This document shows, piece by piece, positions 8,420 to 19,160 of a stretch of 27,938 nt of DNA; the stretch's first letter is position 1; each line of letters begins with the position of its first letter. The notes below the pieces were generated by a model that saw only the letters and a program-made list of their open reading frames with translations, searched no databases and was not told the origin of the DNA. Source of the stretch: Chara braunii (lineage: Eukaryota > Streptophyta > Charophyceae > Charales > Characeae); contig BFEA01000239.1 of assembly GCA_003427395.1 (NCBI GenBank), positions 1,886,467-1,914,404 on the forward strand, read 5' to 3'. The translations under genes were made by a program, and so were the position numbers.

Positions 8420-9540
8420 AACCCTAGATGCAGCATTAGAGGCTATTCGTCCCTCGTAGGCTTTAACAACGCGAGGTGCGCTGCGCAGCAGTTCCTTCTT
8501 GGAGATCCAACAGAGATCATCCAACGGGTGATACATAAAACAAATCTAGTACTGTCTATTACGTCCCTTCCCTACGTGTTGTTTGATTCTATCAATCTCA
8601 TGACCACCCTCAATTGCACGAGGAATCATATCTTCACGATGATAGAAGGACGCAAAATCACGATGTATATAGAGTTTTGATGCATGAAAGACTGGGTATG
8701 TGCACAGATGAGGAGGCACAACAATTGTGTACGATGGGCCAAATTCATCCTGACCAATCACATTCAGGACTTCCCACGGACCGTAATAGAGAGTGAGATG
8801 TTTGCGGGACGCTCCCTCTTCTTCTGAAAATTCAGATACCTTGACCCACTTTAATATCCGAAGGCTGGCGTCTGTTGTTCGCATTGAAGCCAGGTCTCCC
8901 GGGTATTAAACTAACTGGTTGTTCAGGGAATAAGTAGGAGAGCGGATTACATATCTGCCAACCGTAATGCAGCCTGTTCGACGTCATGCCGGTGGAAGAA
9001 TGAATGGTGTTGTTGTACAACCCCTTGATTGAATATTGCTCTTCATCCCACATTTTCTGATCCGGAATGATTAAAGCACAGAGAAGTTGGAAAACAATCT
9101 GGTTAATCTCCTCAGCCAAACCGTTGGCTTTGGGATGTCGACCTTATATCATGCTCGGTTTGAGGCCAGGGAGTTGGGACGTGAAGTCCTTCCATTCAGT
9201 ACTTACAAAAGTGCGGGTTCTGATCACTCACAAGGGTTTTCGGGGTTCCGAACTGTAGATGTACTTTTGTTGGAACTCACGGATGAAGTCTTCAGTTGGG
9301 GCAGGCTGACTGTTGGGGTGAGCCCTCAACTGCTCAAGGATCGGACTAAGGTCCGATGTCAGGACGTGTGGTTCTCGGATTAAGTCCCGGCCCTGGAGAC
9401 GGGATATATGGCTAAAGTGCACACGACAGAGGAATCCGGAATGAGGAAAGGGTGAAGGATGAAGGCAGGAGTGTCAGTGCCAAGGGCTCAGGAGGATGCC
9501 CAAGGCCGTCTGTGTCATTGGATCAGGAAAAGACCAACAG
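8420..9540 (-). pseudogene. pol: Decayed Ty3/gypsy integrase and chromodomain remnant
   Basis: Read on the - strand, scraps in several frames follow integrase order. There is a trace of the finger-to-core linker near 9480-9530, HFSHIS then RLQGRDLI with the block carrying the first catalytic Asp missing between them, and EDFIREFQQKYI. After a one-base frameshift come FGTPKTLVSDQNPHF (second Asp) and HPKANGLAEEINQ (third acidic site), then NNTIHSSTG. The end has YYGPWEVLNVIG, HPVFHASKL-like YPVFHASKL, GHEIDRIKQH and KKELLRSAPRVVKAYE, a chromodomain-like tail. Frameshifts, stops and the deleted active-site block make it nonfunctional. It is a different subfamily from element A. Its domain content is exactly what the - strand element at 20.6-26.1 kb lacks. 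Confidence 0.85.
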
Positions 9541-10245
9541 AGTGATAAGCGGCAAAGTGCTGCAAGGAATTAGTAAAGGCGGCCCTCCTTCTCAAAGAAG
9601 GAGGACCGCTGAGAAAATAATACCCTGAGGCAGAGCGCCGCAGGTAGAAGGATGCCAACGACGTCAAAGATAATAGTGTCGAGACGACGACACATGAGAG
9701 CGTAGCATGCGGCAAAGGGGGCCATCTACATATGGTAGAAGAAAAGTCTAAGGACCATGGACCAAGCATGAGGACACAAAGGACTAGCAGGTGCCACCCG
9801 AGCAAGTGTCGGGCCACGAGCAACCTGAAAAAAATGAGTGGCCTTAAGAACCAAAATAAACAGGGTTAGAGAAAGAGAGAGAGAGAGGTTCAATTTCGAG
9901 TGGAACGGACCATAAGGGCCTTGAAAATGGAAGCCTCAGGTACGCTGAACCTGAAAAATAAGGCCCTCGTGTGATCCGAAGTGAAACGGACAGCAAAGGT
10001 GAGAAGAAAAGGGCTTAGGGAGAGAATAGGAGAGGTAGGAGAGTATGGAAAAAGGGCAAGCCGCCACATCATGGTCAACTTGCCCTTCCCAAAAGAGGCC
10101 TAGGGGGCCTTGAACAGGCCTGCATCAAGTCTACATGCAGTTGGGACAGAAACGGACGGAAATGGACGCCTAGAGCAAAAGAAAATACATGTTTTAGATA
10201 CATTTTGTAGCCAAATTCATCCAGGAATGAAACGATTACAAAATG
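9541..10245. other. Unassigned repeat-like sequence
   Basis: No ORF with recognisable content. Purine-rich stretches such as (GA)n around 9870-9888. 'catgttttagatacatttt' near 10187 resembles blocks at 10335 and 11510, so the large tandem family may begin here in degraded form. Confidence 0.4.
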
Positions 10246-10249
10246 TCTG

Positions 10250-12540
10250 CATTTTTTTTATTTTCAAAGAGAAAATCAAGAAAAATCAAGGAGGAAGTAG
10301 GTTGAGATGCAACGGACCGCAAAAAGTAAAGCAAACACATGTTTAAGGTACGTTTGGAGCCAATATTGGGTCCGGATGCACCGAGCGGGGGGTGCCGCTC
10401 CATGTTGTTTCAGTTTTGGGCCAGCATGGGGCCAATGGGACCAGGAAAAGGTCACCTTGCCCTCCAAAATGTAACAAACTGCAAAGGAGTGCCAAGGTCA
10501 TGAGAAAAGAGGCCTTGACGGACGCAACACATTAGAAAAGTGGGCCTCAAGCATGGGGTTCAAATTACGGCGATGAACAACGGCCGCGAGATCAAGATCA
10601 CAGGGCCGAAAATATTCGGCACGTTTGCGACGCAAGGGAAGGAGGAATTGGGACTGTCGGGGATTAGGGAACCCCCAAATAAAATTGGGACGGCATGTGG
10701 AGTGATGTCGGGGATCGCGCGGGACTAAGTAAAAATAATCCCATTTTGGGATGCGCCGATGGGACCACCGGCGGGACAAGTGTTGGGGACTAGTGCGGGA
10801 CGAGTATCGGGGACTAGTGTGGGGCAAATGTCGGGGATTTGAGTTGTCCCAAGAAGAACTATGGAGCGGTAAGAGAAATAAAGAATCAAGGCAAGATGCA
10901 CCGTTGAGATCAAGATCTGAACGATCAAGAATATTAGCACCACTAGTGCAAGCACTAGTGGCAGCAAATGGGAGAGTCAGAGAGGAAAAGGGAGGCAAAA
11001 AAAAGTGCAGAGGAGGGTGTGGACTGCAATCAGGGATATCTCGAACCAGCCACCCTAGAGAAAATGGAGCCTTGAAATGAGCTAAAAAAAAATAAATTGG
11101 AATAGAAGGGGCCACAGTTTGGAGCAAATGGTGGCAAAACGGGGCTCCCACGGATATGGGAGTACCATAATTGTAGTCCGATAATTAACGGAATGCACCT
11201 TAGGCATGGGCTAGGCCAAAATCAAGATGTAGGGCCTAAAAAAAAACTCAACAGCTAGTTGACACTTGACATGTCAGAAAAAGAAAGAAAAAGAAAAGAA
11301 AAATGAGAGAAAAAGGAGGGAGAATGAGACAAAAAGGGATGAGAGGGAGGGAGTGAATTGGTCGTCAGTAGGGACTAACACAAGTAGGGACTGAAAGGGG
11401 GGTTCAGTTACGAAGTATCTTGATTTTCTTTATATTTTACTGAGAAAAACAAAGAAAATCAAGACCCCATGCAACCGAGATACAACGGATTACATGAGGG
11501 GACGAAAACACATGTTTTAGGTATATCCGGGGTCAATATCCGAGGCCAATATTGAGCCCGGATGCACTTGGAAATTAACTGTTTCATTTTGTTTCAGTTT
11601 GGGGCAAGTTGTAGGGCAATGAGACTAGGAAAATGACCACTACTGCCGTCCGAGAAATAACGGACTGCTTAGGGGTGCCCAGGCCAAGGGAAAATGAGCC
11701 TTGACACACTCAAGACACTGGAAAGAAGTGTCTCAAGCTTGGAGCAAGTGGAGACGGTAAAAGACAACCGCAAGATGAGGATCTCGCGCCCGGGAATATT
11801 CAAGGCACTTGAGACACATGAAAAGGAGAGATTGGGACTGGCGGGGGCTGAGAAGTCCCAGACACCATCAGAATTGATGTCGGGGACTAGATGGGTCAAA
11901 GTAAAAATAATCGATAATCGGGACGGGTGCCGGCGAGACTACCGGCGGGATTGGAAAACGGGACTAGTGTGGGATGAGTAGCGGGGACTTGAGTGTCCCA
12001 AGGGAAACTGTGGGTTGTGCATGAAAGATGAACACGCAGAGCAAGTGGCACCGTCAATATCAAAATCTTGACGGTGAAAAATATTAGCAACCGATAGTGC
12101 AAGAATTGAGTGGGGCCAAGAGAGAGGGAGTTTGGAGGCAAAAAGAGAGAAGGAATGGTGATGGGAGGCCAACCCTGCAGGCCGAGATATCTCAGATTAA
12201 CAAGGCATGAAAAAATAGAGTCCCAAAGGTCTCTACGCGGAAACTATGCTGACAAGGAAAAATCGGAGCGAAGGGGGGCAAAAAAATGAGATTAACGGAG
12301 GCAAAATGGAGTTTTTATGAGTGTAGATCCGAGAAATAACGACCAGCAGCTTGGTCTAGATCTGGATTTAAATCAAGATTCGTGGCCTAGAAAAAAAGTC
12401 TACAGCTGCTTGGCACTTGTCACAACAGAAAGAAAAGAAAAGAAAAGAAAAATTGAAGAAAAAAAAAGTAGAATGAGACAAAACGGAAGAAAAGAGTGAA
12501 GGAGGATAAGCCGGCCAGTTGGGACTTGCAGGTCCACACT
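10250..12540 (+). repeat. ~1.16-kb direct tandem duplication (two diverged units)
   Basis: Unit 1 (about 10250-11410) and unit 2 (about 11415-12540) are collinear. Paired landmarks are 'acatgtttaaggtacg' (10337) and 'acatgttttaggtata' (11510); 'ccaatattgggtccggatgcac' and 'ccaatattgagcccggatgcac'; 'attgggactg' (10647 and 11832); 'accggcgggac' and 'accggcgggat'; a ggatatctc and gatatctc pair (11034 and 12186); and A/G-rich tails 'gaaaaagaaagaaaaag' and 'gaaagaaaagaaaagaa' followed by 'gaatgagacaaaa'. Offsets run from 1.15 to 1.19 kb because of indels. No coding capacity was found. It may be part of a large non-autonomous element or a long LTR. Confidence 0.75.
10940..10961. repeat. Perfect 10-bp inverted repeat with 2-nt spacer
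   Basis: CCACTAGTGC, AA, GCACTAGTGG. A near-palindrome able to form a cruciform. The matching place in unit 2 of the large duplication (about 12090-12110) has lost the symmetry. Confidence 0.85.
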
Positions 12541-12550
12541 GTGACCTCAT

Positions 12551-12583
12551 CACTCCGGATGTAGTGGAGGGCAATCCGGAGTG
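12551..12583. repeat. Perfect 10-bp inverted repeat with 13-nt loop
   Basis: CACTCCGGAT (12551-12560) pairs with ATCCGGAGTG (12574-12583). It lies just after the end of the 1.16-kb duplication. Confidence 0.85.
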
Positions 12584-13013
12584 AAGAAATAAGGCCATTG
12601 GGGCATTATCTCGACAATATTTGAATTAAAAAGATAAAAATAAAAGAAAAAGCAAAAAGAAGTTGGCCGTTTTTTTTTAGGTCATGGATCTGATATCAGA
12701 TCTCATGGAGAAGGAGATATCGCTGTTTTTTTGTGGGACCAGCTCAAATGGTCAACTTTGGAATGAGTTGGCAGCCCAAAATGGAAAGAATCAAAAGAAG
12801 GAAAAAAACGAAATAATGCATTTGGCCGAAAATGGAGGTTTGAAAAGTTGAGCCCTGGGGTTCAAATTTGAAGCAAGGACCACTTGGGGGTAGTTCGGAT
12901 TAATGCAGGTCTTGGATCTCAGCTAGATCCACAGCTGAGAATCCACCGAGGCAAAAGGAAATGTGTCGCTCTACTCAAATTGGAATAGGAATAAACCTTT
13001 TCTCTCCATTAGG
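12584..13013. other. Unassigned sequence with a 16-bp palindrome
   Basis: No gene seen. 12687-12702 is a perfect palindrome (GATCTGATATCAGATC). The rest is A-rich without recognisable content. Confidence 0.5.
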
Positions 13014-13047
13014 GCTGCCCCTTGAATATTCGGACCCAAGGGGCAGC
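13014..13047. repeat. Perfect 11-bp inverted repeat with 12-nt loop
   Basis: GCTGCCCCTTG (13014-13024) pairs with CAAGGGGCAGC (13037-13047). The stem is GC-rich and would be very stable in RNA on either strand. Confidence 0.85.
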
Positions 13048-13250
13048 ATCTGAAAGTGAAAATAAGGCATGAGGAGACTCTAGAAGCAGGCCGAGCTGGT
13101 ACCAACAACTCAGAGTGCATGTACCTGGCCAAAAAGAGGCCCAGGTGCTCACGAAAAGGCCTAGTGAAGGGAAAAAGCCTTGGGGGTACCTCGGTTCACC
13201 ATGGGCCACATGGAGAGGCTGATGGGTTGGCCGAAGTACTGTGTCCAGCC

Positions 13251-13328
13251 TATATAAGTTGGGGGAGCAGCCCGCCACACTCACATTTGCACGAGGCAAG
13301 TACATGCTGTCCGTATGAGCCCAATAAA
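13251..13328 (+). promoter_or_regulatory. Candidate TATA box and poly(A) signal (LTR- or promoter-like)
   Basis: TATATAAG at 13251-13258 is a consensus plant TATA box. AATAAA at 13323-13328 lies 72 bp downstream, a spacing typical of the U3-R part of an LTR. A splice-donor-like AG|GTGAGT sits at 13690-13696, before a long pyrimidine tract. An ORF spans 13056-13451 but has no recognisable protein. Either a solo-LTR remnant or a chance combination. Confidence 0.35.
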
Positions 13329-13702
13329 ACTCTACACTTAATCGGAGTGAGAAGAGGGGAACCGCTGCCAGTTTGGAAGCTTGGAGGAGGCTGTAAGCTA
13401 GTGGAAGAGGCTATTGAGGCTAGTGGAGGTTGTGTTAGCCTAGGGAAGTGATCCGCCATAGCCCCCAGGCTGTGTAGGAGAGAGGAAAGCTAGTAGGGGT
13501 CCACTTAGCCCTCCTAGAGGGGAGGACTCCATAGCCTTATTGATAAGAGTTTGACATAGTGTGGGAGAGACTGAGGAATGAAGGAGGTGAGGGCTTGAAG
13601 AAGTGGGAAGCCATAGCTGGTCTGCAAGTGTGCAAAGAGAGAGAGAGGGTTTCACCAAGCTTGACATCTTCATCTCAAGATACTAGAGGAGGTGAGTGAG
13701 AA

Positions 13703-13905
13703 ATTTTTTCTTCTTTCTTTTCTTCTTCTTCTTCTTCTTCTTCCTCTTCCTCTTCTTCCTCTTCTCCTTCTTCTTCCCCTTCCTCTTCTTCCCCTTCATC
13801 TCCTTCTTCTTCTTCCTCTCCTTCCTCTTCTCCTAATTATTTTTCATCTTTTTTTTTTCATCTCCTTTCTTTCCTCTCTCTCCTCTTCTTTCTTCTCTCC
13901 ATAAC
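13703..13905 (+). repeat. Pyrimidine (TTC/TCC)n microsatellite
   Basis: Almost pure C/T on the + strand with (TTC)n at its start, then mixed TTCC and TCTCC units and a short T run near 13849-13857. The Leu/Pro-rich open frame across it is only a reading of the repeat. Confidence 0.9.
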
Positions 13906-14019
13906 TAACATATTAAGCATCGGGGAGGTAGAAAGTAGTTTATCCATTAGAGATTGCCGCCATGTAGCTCAGTTGGTCACTTCAGTATATTCCATATTTT
14001 TGCCTTTTGAGTTTTCATG

Positions 14020-15353
14020 CTTGAGCCCTTCACTTTTGATCATCTTCCACTTGGGTATGAATCACAACTCTATTTCTTTATATGCTCATGATTTGTCAAT
14101 TTTTAGACTGCAAAGTATTTCGCCACTTTGCATTTTGAGTTTTCATTCATGAGACTCTCCCTTCACTTTTTGATCATCTTTCCACTTGGGTATAAATTGT
14201 AACTCTATTTCTTGCTCTTCTTAGTGTTGATGTCATTGTATGCTCATGATTTGTCAATTTTTCCACTTTTTGCCACTTTGCATTTTGAGTATCCATGCAT
14301 GAGAGTGAGTTTCACTTACTCGTTCTTCACTTTTTGATCATTTTTCCATTTGGGTATAAATCGCAACTCCATTTTTTTATCTTCCTAGTGTTGATGTAAT
14401 TGTATGCTCATGATTGTTCATTTTCCAACTTCAAAGTATTTCGCCACTTAGCATTTTGAGTTTTCATGGATGACAGTAAGTTTCACTCACTCCCCTTTCA
14501 CTTTTTAATCATTTTTCCACTTGGGTATGAATTGCAACTCTATTTTTTAATCTTTCTAGTGTTGATGTCATCATATGCTCATGATTTGTCAATTTCTCAC
14601 TTCAAAGTATTTTGCCACTTTGCATTTTGAGTTTCCATGCATGGGAGCGAGTTTCACTCACTCTCCCTTCACTTTTTTATCATTTTTCCACTTGGGTGTA
14701 AATCGCAACTCTATTTCTTGTTCTTCTTAGTGTTGATGTCATCATATGCTCATGATTTGTCTATTTTCTCACTTCAAAGTATTTCGCCCCTTTGCATTTT
14801 GAGTTTCCGTGCATGAGAGTAAGTCTTTTACTTTTTGATCCTCTTTCCATTTGGGTGTAAATTGCAACTCTATTTCTTGATCTTCCTGGTGTTGATGTCA
14901 TCATATGCTTATGGTTGTCCATTTTCCCACTTCAAAGTATTTCACCACTTTGCATTTGTAGTTTCCATGCATGAGAGTGAGTTGCATTCACTCTCCTTTC
15001 ACGTTTTGATCATTTTTCCACTTGGGTGTAAATCGCAACTTCATTTCTTGCTCGTCTTAGTGTTGATGTTATCACATGCTCATGATTTGTCAATTTTTCA
15101 ACTTCAAAGTATTTCGTCACTTTGCATTTCGAGTTTCCATGCATGAGAGTGAGTTTCACTCCCTCTCCCTTCATTTTTTGCTCATCTTCTCACTTGGGAG
15201 TAAGTCGCAACTCTATTTCTTGCTCTTCTTAGTATCGATGTCATCATATGCTCATGATTTGTCAATTTTTTCACTTCAAAGTATTTCGCCACTTTGCATT
15301 CAGAGTTTCCATACATGGAAGTTAATTTCTCTCACTCTCCCTTCGCTTTTTGA
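14020..15353 (+). repeat. Satellite-like tandem array, modal period 171 bp
   Basis: Each unit carries the block C/TTTGGGTRTRAATYGCAACTCTATTTCTT, then a block like TAGTGTTGATGTCAT, ATGCTCATGATTTGTCAATTTT, CACTTCAAAGTATTTCGCCA, CTTTGCATTTTGAGTTTCCA and TGCATGAGAGTGAGT. The anchor block starts at 14050, 14185, 14349, 14520, 14691, 14850, 15021 and 15193, giving spacings of 135, 164, 171, 171, 159, 171 and 172. Length variation and 10-20% divergence between units suggest an old array. Open frames in it are not genes. Confidence 0.9.
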
Positions 15354-15615
15354 TAAAAATAAAGAAATATGAATGATAATCTCATAATTGTTATTCTTTT
15401 TAGGTTTATACAACAATTTGAGCTCGAAGAAGAATATTTATGATCGTTGAACTAGGTTGAGCACCGTTTTTTAATAATTCAATTATAGGCAGGTACATTT
15501 AACTGAGTTTTGTCATACTTGGGTATGTATATACCTACTTCTCTTAAAACTCGCCCTTCGCGTCAAAACTAGATTCAATGGCAACAATTCGATAAGTTGG
15601 TTATTAGGATAGGTC
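15354..15615. other. Segment interrupting the 171-bp array
   Basis: The array breaks off within 'ctttttgat' and resumes at about 15620 ('gccatcttctcacttgggta'). The intervening AT-rich sequence has no relation to the repeat and no ORF. It may be an insertion, but I see no clear terminal inverted repeats or target duplication. Confidence 0.5.
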
Positions 15616-15619
15616 CCCC

Positions 15620-15850
15620 CGCCATCTTCTCACTTGGGTATGAATCGGAACTCTATTTCTTAATCTTCTTAGTGTTATGTCATCATATGCTGATACTTTG
15701 TTCATCTTCCCACTTCAAAGTATTCCGCCACTTTGCTTTTTGTGTTTCCTATCTTGGGAGTGAGTCTCACTCCCCCTCCATGTTTTGTCAATCTTTTTCA
15801 CTTGGATGTAAAGCGCAACCTCAATCGTTGTCCATTTTGTCGACATGGCC
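15620..15850 (+). repeat. Terminal units of the 171-bp array
   Basis: Anchor blocks at 15633 and 15801 (spacing 168) with the same internal order of blocks as the main array, more diverged. After 15850 the similarity ends. Confidence 0.8.
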
Positions 15851-15938
15851 GTATGTACATAGTAAACATTGTGTATTTGTGGCCGCTCACCCCCATGTGC
15901 TCTATTTGAATGACTCACTAATCCTCTCATGCTTTTTT

Positions 15939-15942
<4 letters not shown>

Positions 15943-15973
<31 letters not shown>
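15943..15973. repeat. C31 homopolymer
   Basis: 31 consecutive C. It follows an 8-T run and is flanked by near-identical direct repeats, GTGCTCTATTTGAA (15896-15909) and GTGCTCTACTTGAA (15975-15988). Confidence 0.9.
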
Positions 15974-15977
<4 letters not shown>

Positions 15978-15989
15978 CTCTACTTGAAC

Positions 15990-16450
15990 ACGGTAAGGAA
16001 AGAGAAGTAGGTAGGGGACTGTGGCTGCTGCTGCTGCTACTACTGATAATGAGGCTGCTGATGTTGCTGCTGATGCCAGGTGAAGCCCTTGCTCCTATTG
16101 CTGCTAAGAAAATTGTTGTCCAGCCCTCGGGGCGGAGACCGGTCCGGAATGGCCAACTGGCCGATGCGGTCGAGGGTGCCGAAAACTAACTCCGCCAAAC
16201 AAAGGATATGGGGGTTGAGACTGAACAGGCCCCATATCGTAAGCATATATAGATGGTCTGCAAAACCACCAGGCCAACTGAGTCTATTTCCCCCCAAAAA
16301 CGGGAGATGGACTTCCCCGAATTGTTCGCTTAGAGCCCCGGGCGGTGCCCGAAACTGGCAAGTATGGGCAAATGACGACGGAATCAGATCAGATTTTAGG
16401 AGCGTCATTGGTAGGGTGTAGACAAAGTGCCTATGAAGTTACGTGGCCAT
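15990..16450. other. Unassigned sequence with short GCT/CTG repeats
   Basis: GCTGCTGCTGCTGCTACTACTG near 16023-16044 and scattered GCTGCT to 16075 form an impure triplet tract. The rest, to 16450, has no recognisable gene. Confidence 0.5.
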
Positions 16451-16467
16451 CTCACTTCATTTAGGTC

Positions 16468-16640
16468 ACCAAACGCAAATCTGAGTTTTTCGGCTCTCCC
16501 TCCCCTAGCAAAATTGGCAAAAACGAAAAATCGCAAATCTGAGTTTTTTTTGCAGTCAGAGTTTTTCTTGCAAATCCGAACGTTTGCAAAGTCTGAATGT
16601 CTGTTGCAAGTCTGCATTTCGCAAATCTGGCTTTTCTGAA
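16468..16640 (+). repeat. Degenerate short repeats of GCAAATCTG(A)GTTTTT
   Basis: GCAAATCTGAGTTTTT occurs at about 16475 and 16532, with decayed versions (gcagtcagagttttt, gcaaatccgaacg, gcaaagtctgaatg, gcaagtctgcatttcgcaaatctgg) continuing to 16630. Spacing is irregular, about 20-30 bp. Confidence 0.6.
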
Positions 16641-16695
16641 GGTTCGGGTGTTGAAACCACGAAAGTAGGAAGGGACCGGATGCTTAGGATCCACC

Positions 16696-19160
16696 ATGGC
16701 CAAGCACCTTCACACTATCTTCCACCTCCACCTCCTTCACCCATCCACCATAGCCAAGCACCTTCAAACCTTCTTCCACCTCCACCTCCTTCACTCATCC
16801 ACCATAGTCAAGCACCTTCACCCCTTCCTCCACCTCCACTTCCTTCACCCATTCACCACACCTTCGCACCTTCGCACCTTCTTCCACCTCCACCTCCTTC
16901 ACTCATCCACCATAGCCAAGCACCTTCACCCCTTCCTCTACCTCCACGTCCTTCATCCATTCACCATAGCCGAACACCTTAGCACCTTCTTCCACCTCCA
17001 CCTCCTTCACCCATCCACCATAGCGAACCGCCTTCACACCTTCTTCCACCTCCACCTCCTTCACCCATCCATCATAGTCAAGCACCTTCACAACCTTCTT
17101 CCACCTCCACCTCCTTCACCCATCCACCATAGCGAAGCACCTTCACACCTTCTTCCACCTCCATCTCCTTCACCCATCCACCACAACCAAGCACCTACAC
17201 ACCTTCTTCCACCTCCACCTCCATCCCCCATCCGCAAGCACCTACACACCTTCTTCCACCTCCACCTCTCTCACCCATCAACCATAGCCAAGGACCTTTT
17301 TTCCACGATTGCCAAGCACCTTCACCCTGTCTTCCACCTCCACCTCCTTCACCCATCCACCATAGCCAAGCACCTTCACACCTTCTTTCACCTCCACCTC
17401 TTCCACCCATCGACCATAGCCAAGNNNNNNNNNNNNNNNNNNNNNNNNNNNNNNNNNNNNNNNNNNNNNNNNNNNNNNNNNNNNNNNNNNNNNNNNNNNN
17501 NNNNNNNNNNNNNNNNNNNNNNNNNNNNNNNNNNNNNNNNNNNNNNNNNNNNNNNNNNNNNNNNNNNNNNNNNNNNNNNNNNNNNNNNNNNNNNNNNNNN
17601 NNNNNNNNNNNNNNNNNNNNNNNNNNNNNNNNNNNNNNNNNNNNNNNNNNNNNNNNNNNNNNNNNNNNNNNNNNNNNNNNNNNNNNNNNNNNNNNNNNNN
17701 NNNNNNNNNNNNNNNNNNNNNNNNNNNNNNNNNNNNNNNNNNNNNNNNNNNNNNNNNNNNNNNNNNNNNNNNNNNNNNNNNNNNNNNNNNNNNNNNNNNN
17801 NNNNNNNNNNNNNNNNNNNNNNNNNNNNNNNNNNNNNNNNNNNNNNNNNNNNNNNNNNNNNNNNNNNNNNNNNNNNNNNNNNNNNNNNNNNNNNNNNNNN
17901 NNNNNNNNNNNNNNNNNNNNNNNNNNNNNCCTTCACCCATCCAACATAACCAAGCACCTTTACACCTTCCACCTCCATCTCGTCCACCCATCCACCATAG
18001 CCAAGCACCTTCACACCTTCTTCCACCTCCATCCCCTTCACACATCCACCATACCCAAGCACCTTCACACCTTTTTCCACCTCCATCTCCTTCACCCATC
18101 CACCATAACCAAGCACCTACACCTTCTTCCACCTCCTCCTCCATCACCCGTCCGCCATAGCCAAGTACCTTCACACCTTCTTCATCTACCTCCTTAACCC
18201 ATCCACCATAGCCAAGCATCTTCACAACTACCATAGCCAAGCACCTTCACACCTACTTCCACCTCCATTCGCTTCACCCATCCATCATAGCCAAGCACCT
18301 TCACACCTTCCACCTCCACCTCCACCCATCCACCATAGCCAAACACCTTCACACATTCTTCCACCTCCATCTCCTTCACCCATCCACCATAGCTAAGCAC
18401 CTACACACCTTCTTTCATATCCACCTCCATCACCCATCGGCCATAGCCAAGTACCTCTACACCTTCTTCCACCTCCACCTCCTTCACCAATCCACCATAG
18501 CCAAACACCTTCACACCTTCTTCCACCTCCACCTCCTTCACCCATCCACCATAGCCAAGCACCTTTACACCTCCTTCCACCTCCATCGCGTCCACCCATC
18601 CACCATAGCCAAGTTCACCCATCCACCATAGCCAAGCACCTTCACACCTTAGACCTCCACCTCCTTCACCCATCCACCATACCCAAGCACCTTCACACCT
18701 CCTTCCACCTCCATCTCCTTCACTCATCCACCATAGCCAAACACCTACACACGTTCTTCCACCTCCACATCCATAACCCATCCGCCATAGCCAAGTACCT
18801 TCACACCTTCTTCCACCTCCACCTCCTTAACCCATCCACCATAGCCAAGCATCTTCATAACTTCTTTCACCTCCACCTCCACCCGTCTACCATAGCCAAG
18901 CACCTTCACTCCTTCCACCTCCACCTCCTTCAACCGTGCACCATAGCCAAACACCTTTACACCTTCTTCCACCTCCACCTCCTTCACCCATCCACCATAG
19001 TCAAGCACCTTCTCACCTTCTTCCACATCCACCCCCTTCATCCATTCGCTAGAGCCAAGTACCTTCATGCCTTCCTCCACCTCAACCTCCTTCACCCATC
19101 CACCATAGCCGAGTACCTTCACACCTTCTTCCATCTCCACCACCACCTCCCTCACCAAGC
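16696..19160 (+). repeat. 54-bp C-rich minisatellite array
   Basis: The consensus unit begins CATAGCCAAGCACCTTCACA, continues CCTTCTTCCACCTCCACCTC and ends CTTCACCCATCCAC, 54 bp in all. Unit starts at 16749, 16803 and 16911 confirm the period. About 35-45 units are implied, with shortened variants. The + strand is very C-rich with almost no G outside TAGC and AAG. Because 54 is a multiple of 3, long spurious frames arise: 18-residue repeats such as GYGGWVKEVEVEEGVKVL on the - strand and AKHLHTFFHLHLLHPSTI on the + strand. They shift frame repeatedly between units, so I do not call a protein. A 505-base gap lies inside. Confidence 0.93.
17425..17929. other. Assembly gap (505 N)
   Basis: Unknown bases inside the 54-bp array. 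The array carries on in the same orientation on both sides, so the gap almost certainly hides more repeat units and its true length is unknown. Confidence 0.99.

Noticed and set aside
13056-13451. 131-residue open frame downstream of the inverted repeat
   Set aside because: No recognisable motif; it runs across the TATA-like and AATAAA signals, which argues against coding.
13965-13976. TAGCTCAGTTGG, a perfect tRNA A-box-like motif
   Set aside because: No B box, anticodon arm or acceptor pairing follows within about 100 bp; the next sequence is the T-rich satellite.
15597-16010. Open frame through the C31 run coding poly-proline
   Set aside because: A by-product of the homopolymer joined to satellite sequence.
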